Made by a program: the position numbers and the translations under genes. From Sebastes aleutianus (lineage: Eukaryota > Chordata > Actinopteri > Perciformes > Sebastidae): a DNA stretch of 64,000 nucleotides. The stretch spans positions 14,777,444-14,841,443 of the forward strand of contig CAKAKS010000038.1 of assembly GCA_916700875.1 (NCBI GenBank). Reading direction: 5' to 3'. Shown here piece after piece: positions 1 to 13,690 of the stretch. A model generated the notes under the pieces. It was not told the origin of the DNA. It saw only the letters and a list, made by a program, of their open reading frames with translations, and made no database searches. Position 1 is the first letter of the stretch; every line of letters begins with the position of its first letter.

Positions 1-733
1 CATGATAATAATCATCCTGGCTAACGATCTCTTGATCAGAAATATACTTGAGTAATATCGAAGCGATTGTACTAAGTGACACCATTAATGAGGAAAGATG
101 CAGCCGCCTAGTGTTGATGATGACACGGTGATGAGAGCGTAAGCTTTTCTGGGACTAACTATAAATTAACAAAGACTTTTTAATTAAAGAACTATAATAA
201 ACAAAAACACAATCAAACTGATGACTTAATTGATTCTAACTATGAGAAGTTGGGGTGTTTCATTCCAGGGTTGGTTAGCAGAGCTGGAACTGCTGCCAAG
301 ATGTTTAATCATGTTTAATAAATTGCAGCAGACACGACTGTGTCTGATCTATTAATAGTCCCACATCATTACATTGTGATTTGCGTCTGGAAAGGGTCCA
401 ACTGTGGACGTACTCCCACTGAACTGAGCTGAGCTGAAAGCAAAACGCAAACCGCCTTATCTCATATACACTAGTGGTACGTTACCTACCAGGGGATGGA
501 AATGTGATTAAAAATAACAGACTTCTCCTAATGCATTATCTATTGCAAGAATAGCATTTTAAAATAAAACCACATTGCCTCCGTTTGTGCATATGCAAAA
601 CTGTAAGCATGCAAATAACTGATTTCATAGAACAATGTTGTCGAATAAAAACACAAGGCTGAAGATTAGCGGGGGCAAAACAAAGGGAGCGTCAATAAAA
701 AGCGAGCACATGTGTTCGTCGGCAAGCCCCTAA
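1..733. other. Intergenic DNA, no gene seen
   Basis: AT-rich unique-looking sequence. No open reading frame with exon-like borders, RNA gene or recognisable repeat was found before the first (CA)n array. Confidence 0.6.
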
Positions 734-752
734 ACACACGCACACACGCACG

Positions 753-792
<40 letters not shown>
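734..792. repeat. (CA)n microsatellite
   Basis: The array begins as mixed CA/CG dinucleotides (ACACGCACAC) and becomes a pure CA run of about 30 bases. The CG interruptions at the left mark an older, imperfect half. Confidence 0.95.
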
Positions 793-794
<2 letters not shown>

Positions 795-3413
795 TACAGA
801 TTAATTGTATTCTTCATTCATTGTGAGGCAGCCTGCTGCTAATTAGCTTAGGCATGGCTTTGCTTATTGTATTTATTTAATTTCTTCATGGGCTGCACCA
901 AGGTGTAATTTGGAATGAGAAAGGGGGCATTTCTTGCTGTGGTTTATACACACAAAGGGCTGGAAGTGCTGCGGCTGATTGCTGTTACTACGAGGACTCT
1001 TTCTGTCTGCGCCAAATGTGAAACAAAACCTAACATCATCCCTTTGGTGTGTTTCGTGCTTCTTGGCATAAAGACAATACTGTAAATCTAATGAACAGAT
1101 TATGTTTACAGTTCTCCTCTCAATGTTCTCTGGATTAATTTCAACAAAGTTTTTATTTTCATCTCAATAATATTTCAGGGGAAAAGATATTGCAGGACTC
1201 TTTGGAGGCTCGTGAAAACATCAAAACAGCGGTAGGTGCAGCGTCAGGAGATGGAACGTTTTCTTGGAAAATCGCTCCTTAAAAGTTGTCTCTCTGGCTG
1301 AAGTTGACAGACACTTTCAGGTGATTGGGCATCCAGCTGAGTTTGGGTGAAAACACATTCCATATGTATTGAGTATTATAATGGAGAGCAACTCTAAGCT
1401 GCTCCTTTTTTCTCCCAGATTGCAGACTTCAGACACAAAATCCCCGTTGAGGCTCTACTTTGCATCTGCGTGCAGGTGCGTTCGCTTGTGTGTATTTCTT
1501 TGTCTACCATATGTATATACAAGCATGTCTGTGAGCGTCGTATGCTTATAGATGTCTAAATGTATGTGCATGTATCAGACGAGGGCACAGAGAATCGTCT
1601 CTGTGGAACATCTAATCGGGAGCCATTTTTCCAGCCATGCTCACATCCGGATGCAAGCAAGCAACAGATGGCAGGACTGGGCGCTGTGGCTGATTTAGTC
1701 CGCTCGTGTTTGCTAGGAAGTAATTGTGTTTTAACCTGGAGAGAAACTGAATATTACAGCCATGCAGGCAAACAAATTATAGTCACCTCGCTGGCCAGCA
1801 GATGACTCTATTTGTCTCATGTCCAGATGGAGTTCGAAGAAAATAAATTGGTCTGTGATGCTGCATGGACTGAATGCACTTGTGTGCGTGCATCTGACTG
1901 TTTGCTCGCACGTCTCTTTGTCTGTCTTTCTACCTGTCTGTCTACCTGTTTATCTCCTCCACAGCTGCCCGTCTGCCTCCTCATATATCAGCCTGTCTGT
2001 TTTTGTATCGTGGCAGATGTTTCAATGCTGCAGGTCTTCATATCAGAAAAGGCAGCAGAGGAAAAAAATACTGTTCAAGTGGATTAGAGCGTCCGTACAT
2101 TCACTTCAGCATTGTGCCACAGATTGTCTTTTGATGCCAAACGCCGCCCTGGGGGACATAAATACTTACTAGAGATTGGTATGGTTTCAAGATAAGCATT
2201 CATTAGCTTGAACATCAACAAAAGATCTGCCACGCTGATCTCTCTACAAATTAAGTCACTTTTTTCTATTTCACGTCTCCCTGATTTTCAACACTCGCTG
2301 TTTATATAAAACATTCTTGAATGAAGTGTTCATTCACTGTCAATTCCTGCGCCGCGTGCCAACTGTGTGCATCAGAAAATCCCCTGCAATCTTTGTTTTG
2401 GCTAGTGTGAGGCGGCAAGTGATTACCCAGAGTGCTTTCGGAAGTTAATGTTCATGGTCTGCACAGCGGGATTCTAGGAGTGATGACAGAGGAAGTGCCT
2501 CGGGGCGAGCGTCTCTTCGCTGCCATCTCACTTTCACTGTTTCTGACAACGCGTTTACCCCAACAGATGGCTCCAATGCTCAAACACAGACACTGTGAGG
2601 CTATGAAGAATTGCGTGGGCCGATACAACACAAAGATGTGCAGAAAATCCAAAACCAACTAGTGTGAATTAATGTAGAATTGACTAATGGGATCTGTAAT
2701 GTGTTGAAATAACTTGGTCAAAGGGCTCCATCATGTTTACTTTTACATGAATCATTCACTATCTTATTATCTCATCAGTTTATTTCCTCTATAACTTTAC
2801 TTTTATTCACTTTTTAATACAGCAAAATACTGCTGGTTAAAAGTGATCACAAGAACAAAAAAATGCAGGAAATCTACAAAATACGAACTTCAAGGAATAG
2901 CAAGTGTTGTTAGGGTAAAAGTGTGTAGTATAGGAAGAATGTGTGTGTGTAGGGAATATGACTCGATGACACCTTGGTCCCAAACTGCAGCTCATTCCGT
3001 AAAAGTGTTTTCTTTGCATATCAAAGAAGAAGAGTTCAGCTATTTCTTCAGGCCGCTGAAATGACACACAGCACGACGTCAGAATGTGACTTACTGAGTA
3101 GTTCAGCGGTATGAAATAGTGTATTTGTGTGTGTGTGATGATCACATTGCATCCAGAATACCCCAAAACGCCAATTCTCTATCATGTTGGACCACAATCA
3201 TTTGTCCTCAAAGACAAGACTGTATATAAGCCATAACACTTTGAAGTCAAATATGAATCGCAAGGAACCTTAAGCCCATAAATAATATCTGAACGTTTCT
3301 GACTCTTGACGGTAGCATCACAAACAAAAGTGTGGTAGACAGCAATGCACACCACTACATTGACTATCTGACTGGCATAAGTGCAGTACAGTTTAGCTCT
3401 GTGAAACTTGTTT
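793..3413. other. Intergenic DNA with possible conserved non-coding element
   Basis: No gene is supported. Positions 820-990 are compositionally unlike a repeat. They contain the perfect palindrome GCTAATTAGC (838-847), whose TAATTA core is a homeodomain-type site. A pyrimidine-rich tract with repeated CTGTCT lies at 1910-1965. The short reading frames here have no splice borders or recognisable domains. Calling 820-990 regulatory is inference; a cross-species alignment would decide. Confidence 0.35.
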
Positions 3414-3655
3414 GAAGGAATAGTTTGACATTTTGAGAATTCACTTTATTACCAAGAGTTAGATGAGATGATTGATACCACTCTCATGTCTGTATGGTAA
3501 ATATTTAGCTAGTGCCAGCAGCTGGTTAGCTTAGCTTAGCACAAAGATTGGAGACAGTTACCAAACAGGCATGGTAGTGGTATCAATCTCCTGTTTTAAC
3601 TCTTGGCAAGAGAGTGAATACACTTATTTCCCAAAATATCAAACTACTGTTTTAA
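3414..3655. mobile_element. Palindromic MITE (high-copy fish repeat)
   Basis: The two ends are inverted copies. The left arm begins GGAATAGTTTGACATTTT and the right arm ends AAAATATCAAACTACTG. Both arms carry AAGAGTTA and GATTGATACCACT, so about 110 bases on each side can pair. The middle has the TTAGCTTAGCTTAGCA motif that I recognise from a repeat very common in spiny-rayed fish. It has no coding capacity. A second, truncated relative lies at 49557-49770. Confidence 0.8.
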
Positions 3656-3937
3656 TGAATTCAGCAGCTTGAGTACATACACTGAAATTCTGGATCAGTT
3701 TTGGATCATTTCCACAACTGTTGTATGTTTTGTTTTACTACTGAATACAATGACGAAGTTCTCAGAATATTGTGGAGTTTGATTCTAGTTGAAGTCATCT
3801 CCATAGCAACGGCTGCTGAGGCTCAAACTAATCATAGAAATGTGAATTTTCAGTAAAAAAGTTTAATTATTTTTTTTACAGACGACCATAACATGACCCC
3901 AATAGTGTTACCGAATTATCCAGGAGACTCCCATGTT

Positions 3938-4048
3938 TCAGAATCAGAATCAGAATCAGAATCAGAATCAGAATCAGAATCAGAATCAGAATGGTGTTTA
4001 TTGCCAGGTGTAAGAGGTATGCACTAGGAATTTTTTCTTTGGTTTTAC
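3938..4048. repeat. (TCAGAA)n hexamer array with retroelement-like tail
   Basis: Nine perfect TCAGAA units (3938-3991) are followed by a segment reading TGTTTATTGCCAG and then GCACTAGGAATTTTTTCTTTGG. This hexamer-plus-tail arrangement is typical of the 3' ends of fish non-LTR retroelements, so this is probably a heavily 5'-truncated insertion. The assignment rests on recalled family resemblance. Confidence 0.65.
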
Positions 4049-7000
4049 ATGTGGTTGTTTCTGTTTTGAGTAACAGTTAAGTTGAAAGAATTCATTCTAA
4101 TGTAAATTTACAATGAAAAATAACTTTTTTTGATCTTTTAGTTTTGCTAAATTCAGATTTTAAATTCATAAAATCAAACAAGAGTGAAAAAAAAATAGCA
4201 TTTGTGTGTGGTTGTTTGTGTGAGAATCTATATGTTTGTGAAAGAAACACAGTGACAGTTTTATCCCGGCATGGTTGTGTTGAACATTGCACTGTATGTA
4301 TTCGTAAATATCTTTTCTTATCTTCGTCATTTATGAATATATGTCATTGTTTCTCTGAGTTTTTGTCTGTCAGGAGAGCCTTTCATGGTTAAACATGAAG
4401 GGCTCTCTTAAGTCCCCTCAGACTTAAGTGTATCATGTGACCCCAAAGGTTGCTTAAATAATACTTTACCTATACTATACTAAACTGATGGTATAATTTC
4501 ACATGGTACAAAAGATGGTTGTGTCTGAGATGCGAAGTGATATTCATGTAATCTGTTGACGCTGGTATCTTCCTTCTAAACCACTCAGAAAGTAGTGTCC
4601 TCGAAGGGGGGTTGTTTTTAAATGTGTCCCCAAAGTATTCCTAAGCCAGTATGTGTGTGTGTGTGTCATGAGTGGGTGAATGACCACAGCGGAGTGTGAG
4701 GTGAATGTCACACCCATCAAAGTGCACAGGTAATGATGCACTGTAGCTAGCAACGCTACAAGGCGATAACCTGGATGTCCACTTACCTGCCCCCCCCCAC
4801 GCACACACACATATACACACACAGAGTCCCTCGGGCTGCCTTTCACACTAACCTCGCATCCTTTCACAGGGCGCAGTGGAGCGTGCTGGTGTGACCGTAC
4901 TCTCGGGCTCTACTGACGGAGGAAGCTGCTGCAGAGAGAGACAGAGGTAGTGGGTGGTGGTGGTGTTAAAGGTCAGGGGTTGCACATGCATAAGCATTGG
5001 CAGCATAATAATTGCCCATTGGCATTTGTGTTTTATTTAGACATACTTTTACTTAAGAGTTTGATTCCAGCTTGCTTATTTTCTGTTTTCTATTTTTTCT
5101 GTATATAAAGTTTTATTATTTAAAGTATATTGAAAAAGCTTAAATGTGCATTTAAATACAGATACAATGTTGTTTAGATATTTCTCAATTACACAAGGCT
5201 ATAAAGAACATAAGAAGTAATTACTTCTCATGGTTTCCTTTCTTGTTATCATGACAAAACTTGTTCATGAGGCTGACATAATAGGATCTTCTTAAGATTG
5301 TGAGAAAAGTCATTCATTGCATTAAGTAGAGAATTGTCCCGCAATCACGTTTTGACGTCTTGGTTTTCTCCTGATCATAAGATAATGATGTTGTAATTAC
5401 ATGATAACTCTGACATTTCATATGCAAAAATGAGCAATGCATTAATTTAATATTTAGTTCCTCCACTCCAGATTTATAATATCGTAGATTGATAATAATT
5501 TAATCACTTACAGATTTGAATTTGATAAAATATGAATCATGTGTCCACACAGTGACATGCAAGCAGACACAGGAATGATCAAACACTTTATCAGTGCAAA
5601 GGATGCATATGGATTTGAATGCTGCACCATGAAAGATATACTGTATATAGGATATATGTATACTTAACCATACTTTATATCCTATCTGTAGTATACAGTT
5701 TGTCGAAGGCATGCGTGTGTAATTGCACATCTTTCACGACTTCAGATCGTGAAATTACTGAAAACTGTCCCGACCAGAGAAGGTGTCGGGGCCACAGAAA
5801 AAAAAAATCATTCATCTTTGAAAGAAAGAATGAGAAAGGATCACTACGTACCATACAGCGAGTGGACATTCACATTCAGCTGACTATAATTATTCTCCCG
5901 TGCCCTCTCGCTGTGCGTGGCTATCACAGAAGGGTCAGTGGCAGCTGTAATTATTATACCTCAGCCTTTTGTTCTCGGCACCCTTTTAGATCGTTATTGT
6001 TACTTTCTGTGGAGGAACTGCTCACATCTCCATGGTTATCTGCACCACAGGGTGACATTACATTATATGTTATGTTGCATGTCAGTTCTGACACATAAAA
6101 AACAAAGACTTAATGAGCTGCAGGGACTTTATGGACTATGCTATATGCATTGTGTTATTGCAACTGTGTTTTTACTGATTGTGTAAATCAGATACCTTTC
6201 ATGTAGTTGTTCAGATTTGAATACCTTATAAAGATACGCTTGAAAAAACATACATTCAAGATGATATACTATATAAAAAAATTTATGTTTAAGATAATAA
6301 TATAATAATAGTATATAATACATTTTTCAGTATGCAGCCAGTGCTTGACTGTTTTCATTTCCAAACACAAGATGCTGTGGTCAAATTCATGTTCTATTAG
6401 CCTCCTCATTCCTGCTTCCAGCATGACTAAATGAGCCTCCGTATTGGTTAACTGGGCTGAAAACATTCCCCATTAAGGTAAACAAGATTGTACTTTCTCC
6501 TATCTCCCACATGACTCTGCCCCTAACCAAATTAAGACACTCATTTGCATAAGCGAGATGGATGAGATAGGAGGAAAACACTCCTCTCTCTGGAAAATAA
6601 GTGCACTGTTAGACGAAGTGGGAATCTCAGATGAGATGTCGCAGCCTATTAGGACGGCCATGCCTCATCATTTTTTCATACAACGTATCGCCGTAATAAC
6701 TTTTAAGTGTTCGGAGGGTTTGATAAAAAGCTCTGACTGATAAAATGTGCCGAAAGTGCGATTGTAAAAATGCAAGTTAGGAGAGTGCATTTTGTTTTTA
6801 TAATGAACAAACCGGAGTGGTTCTGCAGCACTTTCTTTCCCTGCAAAATTACATTATCCATGTATTTGAATATTGCAGTAATTGCATATGTATGAATAAT
6901 GCATTTTGCAAATTTTTCTCTTAACTTAATTTAGATTCACGAACAGACTTCCAATACGCCTACAATACCAAATAACATAAAGTATTGTACAACAATATTA

Positions 7001-10000
7001 CTGATGCTGTCTAGAAACACTTTATATGCAACATACTCAGCAACCTTCTGCCTCTCCTCTGTCCTCAACACACCCGCTCAGTGAACGGAGCAGCCAAACA
7101 CACAGTGAGGTTTGTTTGTGTACTAAAAACAGCACCACAATTTACTGCAATCAGACACTGTGTATGGGCCGGGGCACCTGGGGCGCTCTGTGTGCGCTCC
7201 TACCCCTGCGGTGAAATTGCTGTCAACACTTTTCCCCTCCTTTCAGCGTCGGTAGGCTCTGGTAAGCAGCCCTTGCTCTGTCCACTGTCCACCCCTCCCC
7301 CACTGCGAGGAACACCATGCTACATTCACAACTCCACATTTACTACCTTCGGCTCTCCAATGCGCATGGAGAAAATTATTGTTTTCTTTATATTGTGTCG
7401 CTATATATCTCGCTTTCTTTCATTTTCTGTGTTCTGCTGCACAAAACCAGGAAGTCCGGAAGCAAATTGTTTTTTTACAGCTCGCTTTAGTTTGCAGGCG
7501 AATTAGACAGTAGCGTCCTGTGAATATGAAACATAATTTCTTTGTTACTGTCGGCACTGCAGCTGAATGAAAAGTGCTACTTTACTGCAGGCAGCTGTAA
7601 CCAACATTGATATAATAAAGGAAAACAAATGTGGAAAGAAGTCTAAATCAAATCAGTGTTTTGACCACAATAATATTCAGCTTGTTTGAATTTGTGTGCT
7701 GTATTCTGAAGAGACAATTAATTTGCCGCTAACTTTGTCTCAACAACCTGTACAATCCCGTGGCTTTGACATGTGTGAGTGTGAGAGTGTGACTCATTGA
7801 CTCAGACCATTAGCGAGATGATGTAGACAGTTGCCAGGGAAAGAGAGAGATAGATAGATAGAGAAAGAGAGAGAGAGAGATCTCCACTTTGCATAAACCC
7901 CCCAGGAGAGTGTAGAAGTGGCGTCATGAATAATGCATTACCGCTTAATTTATGGCCAAACTTTAAATAGCGCTGAAACACAGGAGACGCCACTATATGA
8001 AAATCCATCTTGTTACATTATTTGCTTAGCGAGTGTGCTTTGAAACCCGCAATCTAAGACAGAGTGATTAAACAAGATCCTGACAATGATAAACAGAATA
8101 ATTTCATATCTTGTGTTCATCGTCTTTTGACAACTCATAACTGAGATGTGTTTGTTTTTTTGATTCCTGCATTTCATTTAGTTCTTATACACCATTTCCT
8201 GTTCACCAACGCGTGCACACAAACCATCCCAAATGACCTGCCTAGTTAAATATTATAACATCCAATACAGACTGCAGGAGAGTTGCTTTGCAGTCAGCGT
8301 ATTTCAAGAGTGTGGGCTGCAATGACAATCTACCTTTACGCCATTAAAGGTCGTACAGGCAACACTGCAAAGTCAATAATCAGCATAAAGCTGGCGATAA
8401 ACTTAGAGAATGGACTTTTAAATGCAGGTCAGTAGAGAAAGGTAGATAATAAATCATTATAAATGACATATAATTGCAAATGACGATGATCATGTGCGCA
8501 TAACATGACACAGTACCATACAGACAGTATTATAGCGTCGGTATAGCATCAAGGAATCAATGTAAAATCAATAGGAACCACTTACTGTACCTGCCGATTC
8601 AAGTTTATGATTCACACCACCATCGTCAACTGTTTTTTTCTCCTTGTGGTAACTTTTGTACTGGAGGCTATGGAGCATGCAAAAACTGAAATGTGATATG
8701 CATTGCGTAAAAACACAGCAACAGGGAGCTGATTGCAGTCTGTGCAGCTTACCTTCACCCATCCTCTGCTCCTCTCCTTCATGGTAATGAGGCGATGAAT
8801 GGCAGCATGTCTACAGGCAGGGGAAGCAGACGCGCCATGCAGCTGTGGACTCCTACGCATGAGACACACATTTCTTCCCATCCCTCAGGCTCCCACCTGA
8901 GGGCCTGGTACTTAAATGACAGAGGGGTGGAGGTGGGTAGGGTGGATTGGTAGAGACTCTGATATCCTACGGCGGTGGCAGGAAGGAAGAGGGAAGGAGG
9001 AGGCGGTGTGACCCGGGCGAGGGAGATAATGTGTTGTTGTCTCTCGTTCCTTTGTCTTTTTTTATTGAGACATAAAACAATGTGCGTGTTATATGTGCTG
9101 TCTGCGGTGTGTCCACAATGCCTAACTGCGTGATTATTCTAAATGTATGTGCATGTTTGTGGAAAGGAGCGCGAGGAAGGTAGATGCCGTCCACTAAACC
9201 AGCATGCTGTTCCTTAATAAGACAGCGTGGTCTTACTCTTGGTCCAATTAAAATGATGGATGCTGTCAGAACTTCAATTAAATTGAGAGAGAAATTCACA
9301 AGACCCGCATTGAGTGGAGGAAAGTTATAATCCTTTACCTCGCCATCATTTGTCATCACATAAGGCTTCCCCGACAATTTGTTTTAGCGACAAAGTGCTT
9401 CGTGTTCAACCTTCTGTAGAGATTTGCCTTGGATATTACTTTGATCCTCTACTGGATCCTCCACTTCCAACTATGAATTTCCACTCCTGCCACACTGAAT
9501 GGAGGACATGGAGATACCTTGCGCTCTAGCTGCTCTGCCACACAGCAGGAATCCTGTCACTGTCCTTTTGTATTTTTTGTATTTGCATGGTTAGCGTGGG
9601 CAATGAAGGGATCAGTGGGTAGCCAGCAGACAATTACTACAAGGCCTTATCCTGACGCAAAAACAAGGAAAAATGGCCTGTATTGAAAAGTGGGAATAAC
9701 GACACAAAGGCTCAGAGAAAGAAAGAGCAGTTAGTTTGAATATAGGAATGATGGGACAAAAAAATACAGTTTCCCGTGTTATTCATATAAAGTGTATACT
9801 TGTCAACCTTGAGACCTCAAAAATGTTGAGTTTCAGAGGCTTTGTTTCCTGCATTCTGGTGACTTTTAAACAATGAAAATAACAAAATAATAAGTACACT
9901 GCAACAGCATTTTTTATATTAAATAAGCCTACTTTTACTTTTAATTCTCAGGAAAGAAAACTGAATAATTCGCCCATCTGGCCTGAACTCATGGGAATCT

Positions 10001-11050
10001 CTGGTACAAACTAAACTGATATTCATCAGTTTTCATTCATTCATTAATTCATTAATTTTTTGCCCCCACTTGAGTATTTCTTTCTCTTAGTACTCTTCAT
10101 TTCCCTCTCCATCTCTCACTCAGTGAAGGCCCTTTCAGACACAACGTGACAACAGCACCACTGCTGTCTGAAACTCGTTATTTCCAATGGCTTGCGCCAC
10201 GCCACGACGGCTTTGCAGTGATGCTGTGATGTGCGCAGCTCTCCTCCGCTGGGAAAAGACATTTGGTGTAGCTCTATTGTTGTCCGAGTGGAAACAGTAG
10301 GGCTTATACACGCTCTACAGTACCAGGAACATGTTGAGATAACGAAAAGGAAAAAAAGGTGGAAAAAACTGCCATAAATCGGGAGAAATTCATGAGAATT
10401 GTGACCTCGGGAGGGTTGCAAGTATGAAGTGAGGCATGATTCCTTAAGTGCTTGGCATATTGACAACAAAGAAATTTGACAACATTTGTATTGCGACCAG
10501 CACAATTTCTGGTGTGTTTGTCCAGTCGGGTTCAAGAATGGTGCATGTTAAGTGCTTGAAATGATACCTGTCATAAGCAATAGTGTGATGGTGGTATTGC
10601 AATTGGATGAGTGAGAGATGTGTGTAAATGATAGGTTGCAAAAAAGACAAACCAAACCCAGAGAGCTGGAGTAAAAAAGGCAACAGGACTGGCTAACATA
10701 GGTCTAGTGATGAGCTAACAGGTACTATAGAAGTACACCTTACAATAATTCCAACTGTGACTGAAAACAGTCAAAAAGAACTTGCAGTATAAAAAAATTG
10801 CCATCCAACACGCACAAGGAGGTTTATAATCAATGCATGTTCAGAGAGAACGCAAAGCAAACTTTCAGACTCTTAATGATCACAGAACTCACCAGGATCT
10901 CCAGTTCTTTCTGTTATTTTCTTGCAGTCTTTTTTGCTATTTGTTTGGCTTTTTACATTTATGAAGTAAATGTATTAAGCCCTGGGATCTTTGCCCAAGT
11001 TGAAACTTTTTCAACCAGTGCTGAATTCCTGTCTATCTGCATATTTTTAG
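4049..11050. other. Intergenic DNA, no gene seen
   Basis: Seven kilobases without a supportable gene. It contains short (GT)n and (GA)n runs (4651-4667; 7838-7880 with GATA units), a C-run at 4791, and AT-rich stretches around 6260-6320. The longest open frame (5619-6098, 159 codons) has no family resemblance and starts and ends in AT-rich non-coding DNA. Segments such as 5930-6050, 6400-6620 and 9170-9310 look non-repetitive and carry CAGCTG and TAATTA-type sites. They could be conserved non-coding elements, but nothing in the window alone proves it. Confidence 0.4.
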
Positions 11051-11259
11051 GGTGGCACAGTGGTACAGTGGTTAGCACTCCGCAGGTTCGAACCTGGCTC
11101 GGGGCCCTTCTGTGTGGAGTTTGCATGTTCTCCCAGTGTTAACGTGGGTTTTCTCCGGGTTCTCCAGCTTCCTCCAACAGTACAAAGACATGCAGGTTAG
11201 GTTAATTGGCCCCCCCGCGACCATGAATAGGATAAGCGGTTACAGATAATGGATGGATA
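11051..11259 (+). mobile_element. tRNA-like SINE copy
   Basis: The head contains a full RNA polymerase III A box, TGGCACAGTGG (11053-11063), fitting TRGYNNARNGG, and a B-box-like GGTTCGAACCT (11085-11095). The body contains GTGTGGAGTTTGCATGTTCT and GACATGCAGGTTAGGTTAAT, and the tail ends in a short GGAT repeat (GGATGGAT). This is a very abundant fish repeat. The A-B spacing is short, which suggests a small deletion. The structure fits a tRNA-derived SINE and it is not a functional tRNA gene. A reverse-strand copy lies at 26640-26779. Confidence 0.8.
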
Positions 11260-12867
11260 GAGTCATATTTTTAATGATTCCGTGTGCAATCACTCCGCCT
11301 CTTGCTTCCCATTCTTTCTGACTTCACACGCTTAGAAAACTCCCAGACATTGTGCAACATTGGTTTGGTATTGAATGGATAGCTTGTTGCATCTTTCAAA
11401 GTCTCTCTCCTCACAATCTCACCACAGTTGATAGCTCTGCTCCCAGAACATTGCGCGGAGATCAAAAGTCTATCAATCAACATTCTGGCGTCGTCTCCTT
11501 CTCTTGCTCCTGCAGTGAGAGAGGGTGTCTGAGAGGTTATACTTGTCTTGCCCTTTCTAATCCCTGGAGGATCTCAGTAGTCTGTATATTTTTTGCGGGT
11601 TTGATCTTTGCAACAGTATTGGCTAGTATGCAAGTCAACATCTACAGTACAAACCTTTTTGAGACAAATGGAAAGACAGCAGAGCTAAAAGTTTTTTGGC
11701 AATGAAAACTAGACTAGTCTAGACGACATGACCCTGAAAAATCTTCTTGCAATTTGCTCAAACTCATCCCACAAACATAATCAGCACAAACCTGTTGAAT
11801 ATACACAAGTGCAGGTTTGGATGTAATATCTTCCATAATTATTTTGCAGGAAGTATTGACTTAAAAGCTAGCGACGAGATGCACGTTTTTAAGACAAACA
11901 CTGCATAATCACTACAGCGGGGAGTGATAGGATGACAAGCAAATCAAAGGAACAGATGGAAACATTACCAGTTCAGCGATGAATGCATTGATAACAGCGC
12001 GGCACGACAAACCTGTCCATCAGAAAAAAACACCTCTGTTCTTAGAAGCGCTCTTTTAGGTAAATATTGCATCAAAAGATACACCCACCGCCATAAATCA
12101 AACATCTCAGGAGTCATCATATTTAATACACGGCTCTTTTTTCTGCCCCTCTGTCTCCTGGTGATGCATTAAAAACACAGGAGTCTCTGAGGGGAAACCT
12201 GTGATCTCAAAGAAATATTTATTTTCTCATGCTGTGAATCCGTTCATCTGCTTCAGAAAATTGCTCCTATTCCCCCTTAGTGAAAAATGTCTAAAAGACT
12301 GTATACAGCTTTGCTGCCTTTGAAAATGTATCCCCTGCGGGCTTTTTGGCCACTCCTAAATCCCTTAGTTACTTTCATTGTTTGTGTTGGCGTTAATATT
12401 TCATAAGGATGTTTCAATATTTATTCATCTTTTTTTTCTCCACGTAGATAACCGTCTCACTAACTCCCTTGTATCATACATTTTAATGCACTGAGTGATC
12501 ACGTCCCGCAAGCGGTGTGTGCGAGTCTTTCTACCCCTCCCTCTGTAGTACAAGCATCTTCATTAATAAAACATAATGGATACCACTGCCAAGAATCACT
12601 CCCTTCCAATAAATATGGTGTACAATGGGCTGGCATAAAGCTCTTATCCATTCAAATGAAAATCACATATGTCTTCTGGTGTTGTCATCAAACCATCAAA
12701 AACATTTAAATTTATCCTACTGAAACGTTATGTTATTAAAAAGATTACCAGGTACATACAGGAGTTTTTTTGCTTATACTTCAGTGCCTAAAAGTAATGA
12801 TAGCCCACTGTGTTAGATTAAAATAAAATTACAAGAATATATGGTCAAATGATGTTAACCAGTCGTC
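11260..12867. other. Intergenic DNA, no gene seen
   Basis: No gene or repeat is recognised. The stretch 12070-12330 is non-repetitive and not obviously low-complexity; it is a possible conserved element with no direct proof. Confidence 0.4.
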
Positions 12868-13090
12868 AAGGTATTCAGAGTCCATACTTAAGTACCGATA
12901 TTGTAAAAAAAAAATACTCAATTACAAGTGAAAATACTGCAATTAAAATAAAAATGTAAAAATACATTTTAGCTTAATTTTTCCTAATGTAAAAGTATTT
13001 AATGGAGAAAAATGTGAGTGTTATACTATGATATATAAGCTAATACGATATTAGTTCTGATGCGTTAATGTGCAAAGTAGCATTTTTCTG
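12868..13090. repeat. Degenerate AAGTA-rich dispersed repeat
   Basis: The segment is rich in ACTTAAGTA, AAAATACTGCA and AAAAGTATTT, the same vocabulary as 30110-30260. It fits a decayed copy of the widespread fish repeat whose intact ends read CAGTGGTGG. Borders are approximate. Confidence 0.4.
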
Positions 13091-13199
13091 TTGTAGCTGG
13101 TTGAGGTGGAGCTAGTTTGAACTACTTCATATAATGTCAATCATATTTTATAATCTTGTGTTCTATTAAAATATTAATTTGTAAAATAACTAGTAACTT

Positions 13200-13690
13200 T
13201 AGCAAAACTAACAGATTTTTCTGGCCGCTTGGGGGCAGTGGAAACCAGCTTTAAACACAAAATCTGACTTATTGTCACTTTCTAAGTTGATTTTGTTTAC
13301 TTTTTAGCAAACAGCTGTTTATTTAGACACCCAGCAGACATAAAGCAATGTTAGCATTCATTAGTTGTATTTCTGTCCACCTGACAGATATACTGTTAGT
13401 CCAATATTCACTCTTCTTTTTGCTCTGTTTTTGTTCTCCACCAACTTCTGAAGGAAATATCTGGCTTTTTAACAGCTAAATGCTCACCAGCTTGCTACTA
13501 ACTTTGTCTGTTAGCTACTAGCTGGGTGCTGGGCAGGTGGTGTACAGTACAGTGGGTTATTATATTACTATTATTACTGGGTCAAAGTGAACCAAAACAG
13601 GAAAGTTGCGGCCCGGAAAACCAACACAATCAGCTGAAAGACGCTCAAGGGGAAACTGCTAAGTTGGGAGATAATTCTCTGTAGGTTCAT
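13200..13690. repeat. Dispersed fish repeat (probable)
   Basis: The block runs from TGGCCGCTTGGGGGCAGTGG through CACCCAGCAGACATAAAGCA and CAGGTGGTGTACAGTACAGT to AAGACGCTCAAGGGGAAACTG. I recognise the order of these phrases from a dispersed repeat in fish genomes. No terminal repeats were identified, so class and borders are uncertain. Confidence 0.45.

Noticed and set aside
5619..6098. 159-codon plus-strand frame
   Set aside because: Starts in AT-rich repeat-like DNA, no recognisable protein features, no exon signals.
11051..11130. tRNA gene suggested by A and B boxes
   Set aside because: No cloverleaf can be completed, the box spacing is wrong and the sequence continues as a known-type SINE body and GGAT tail.
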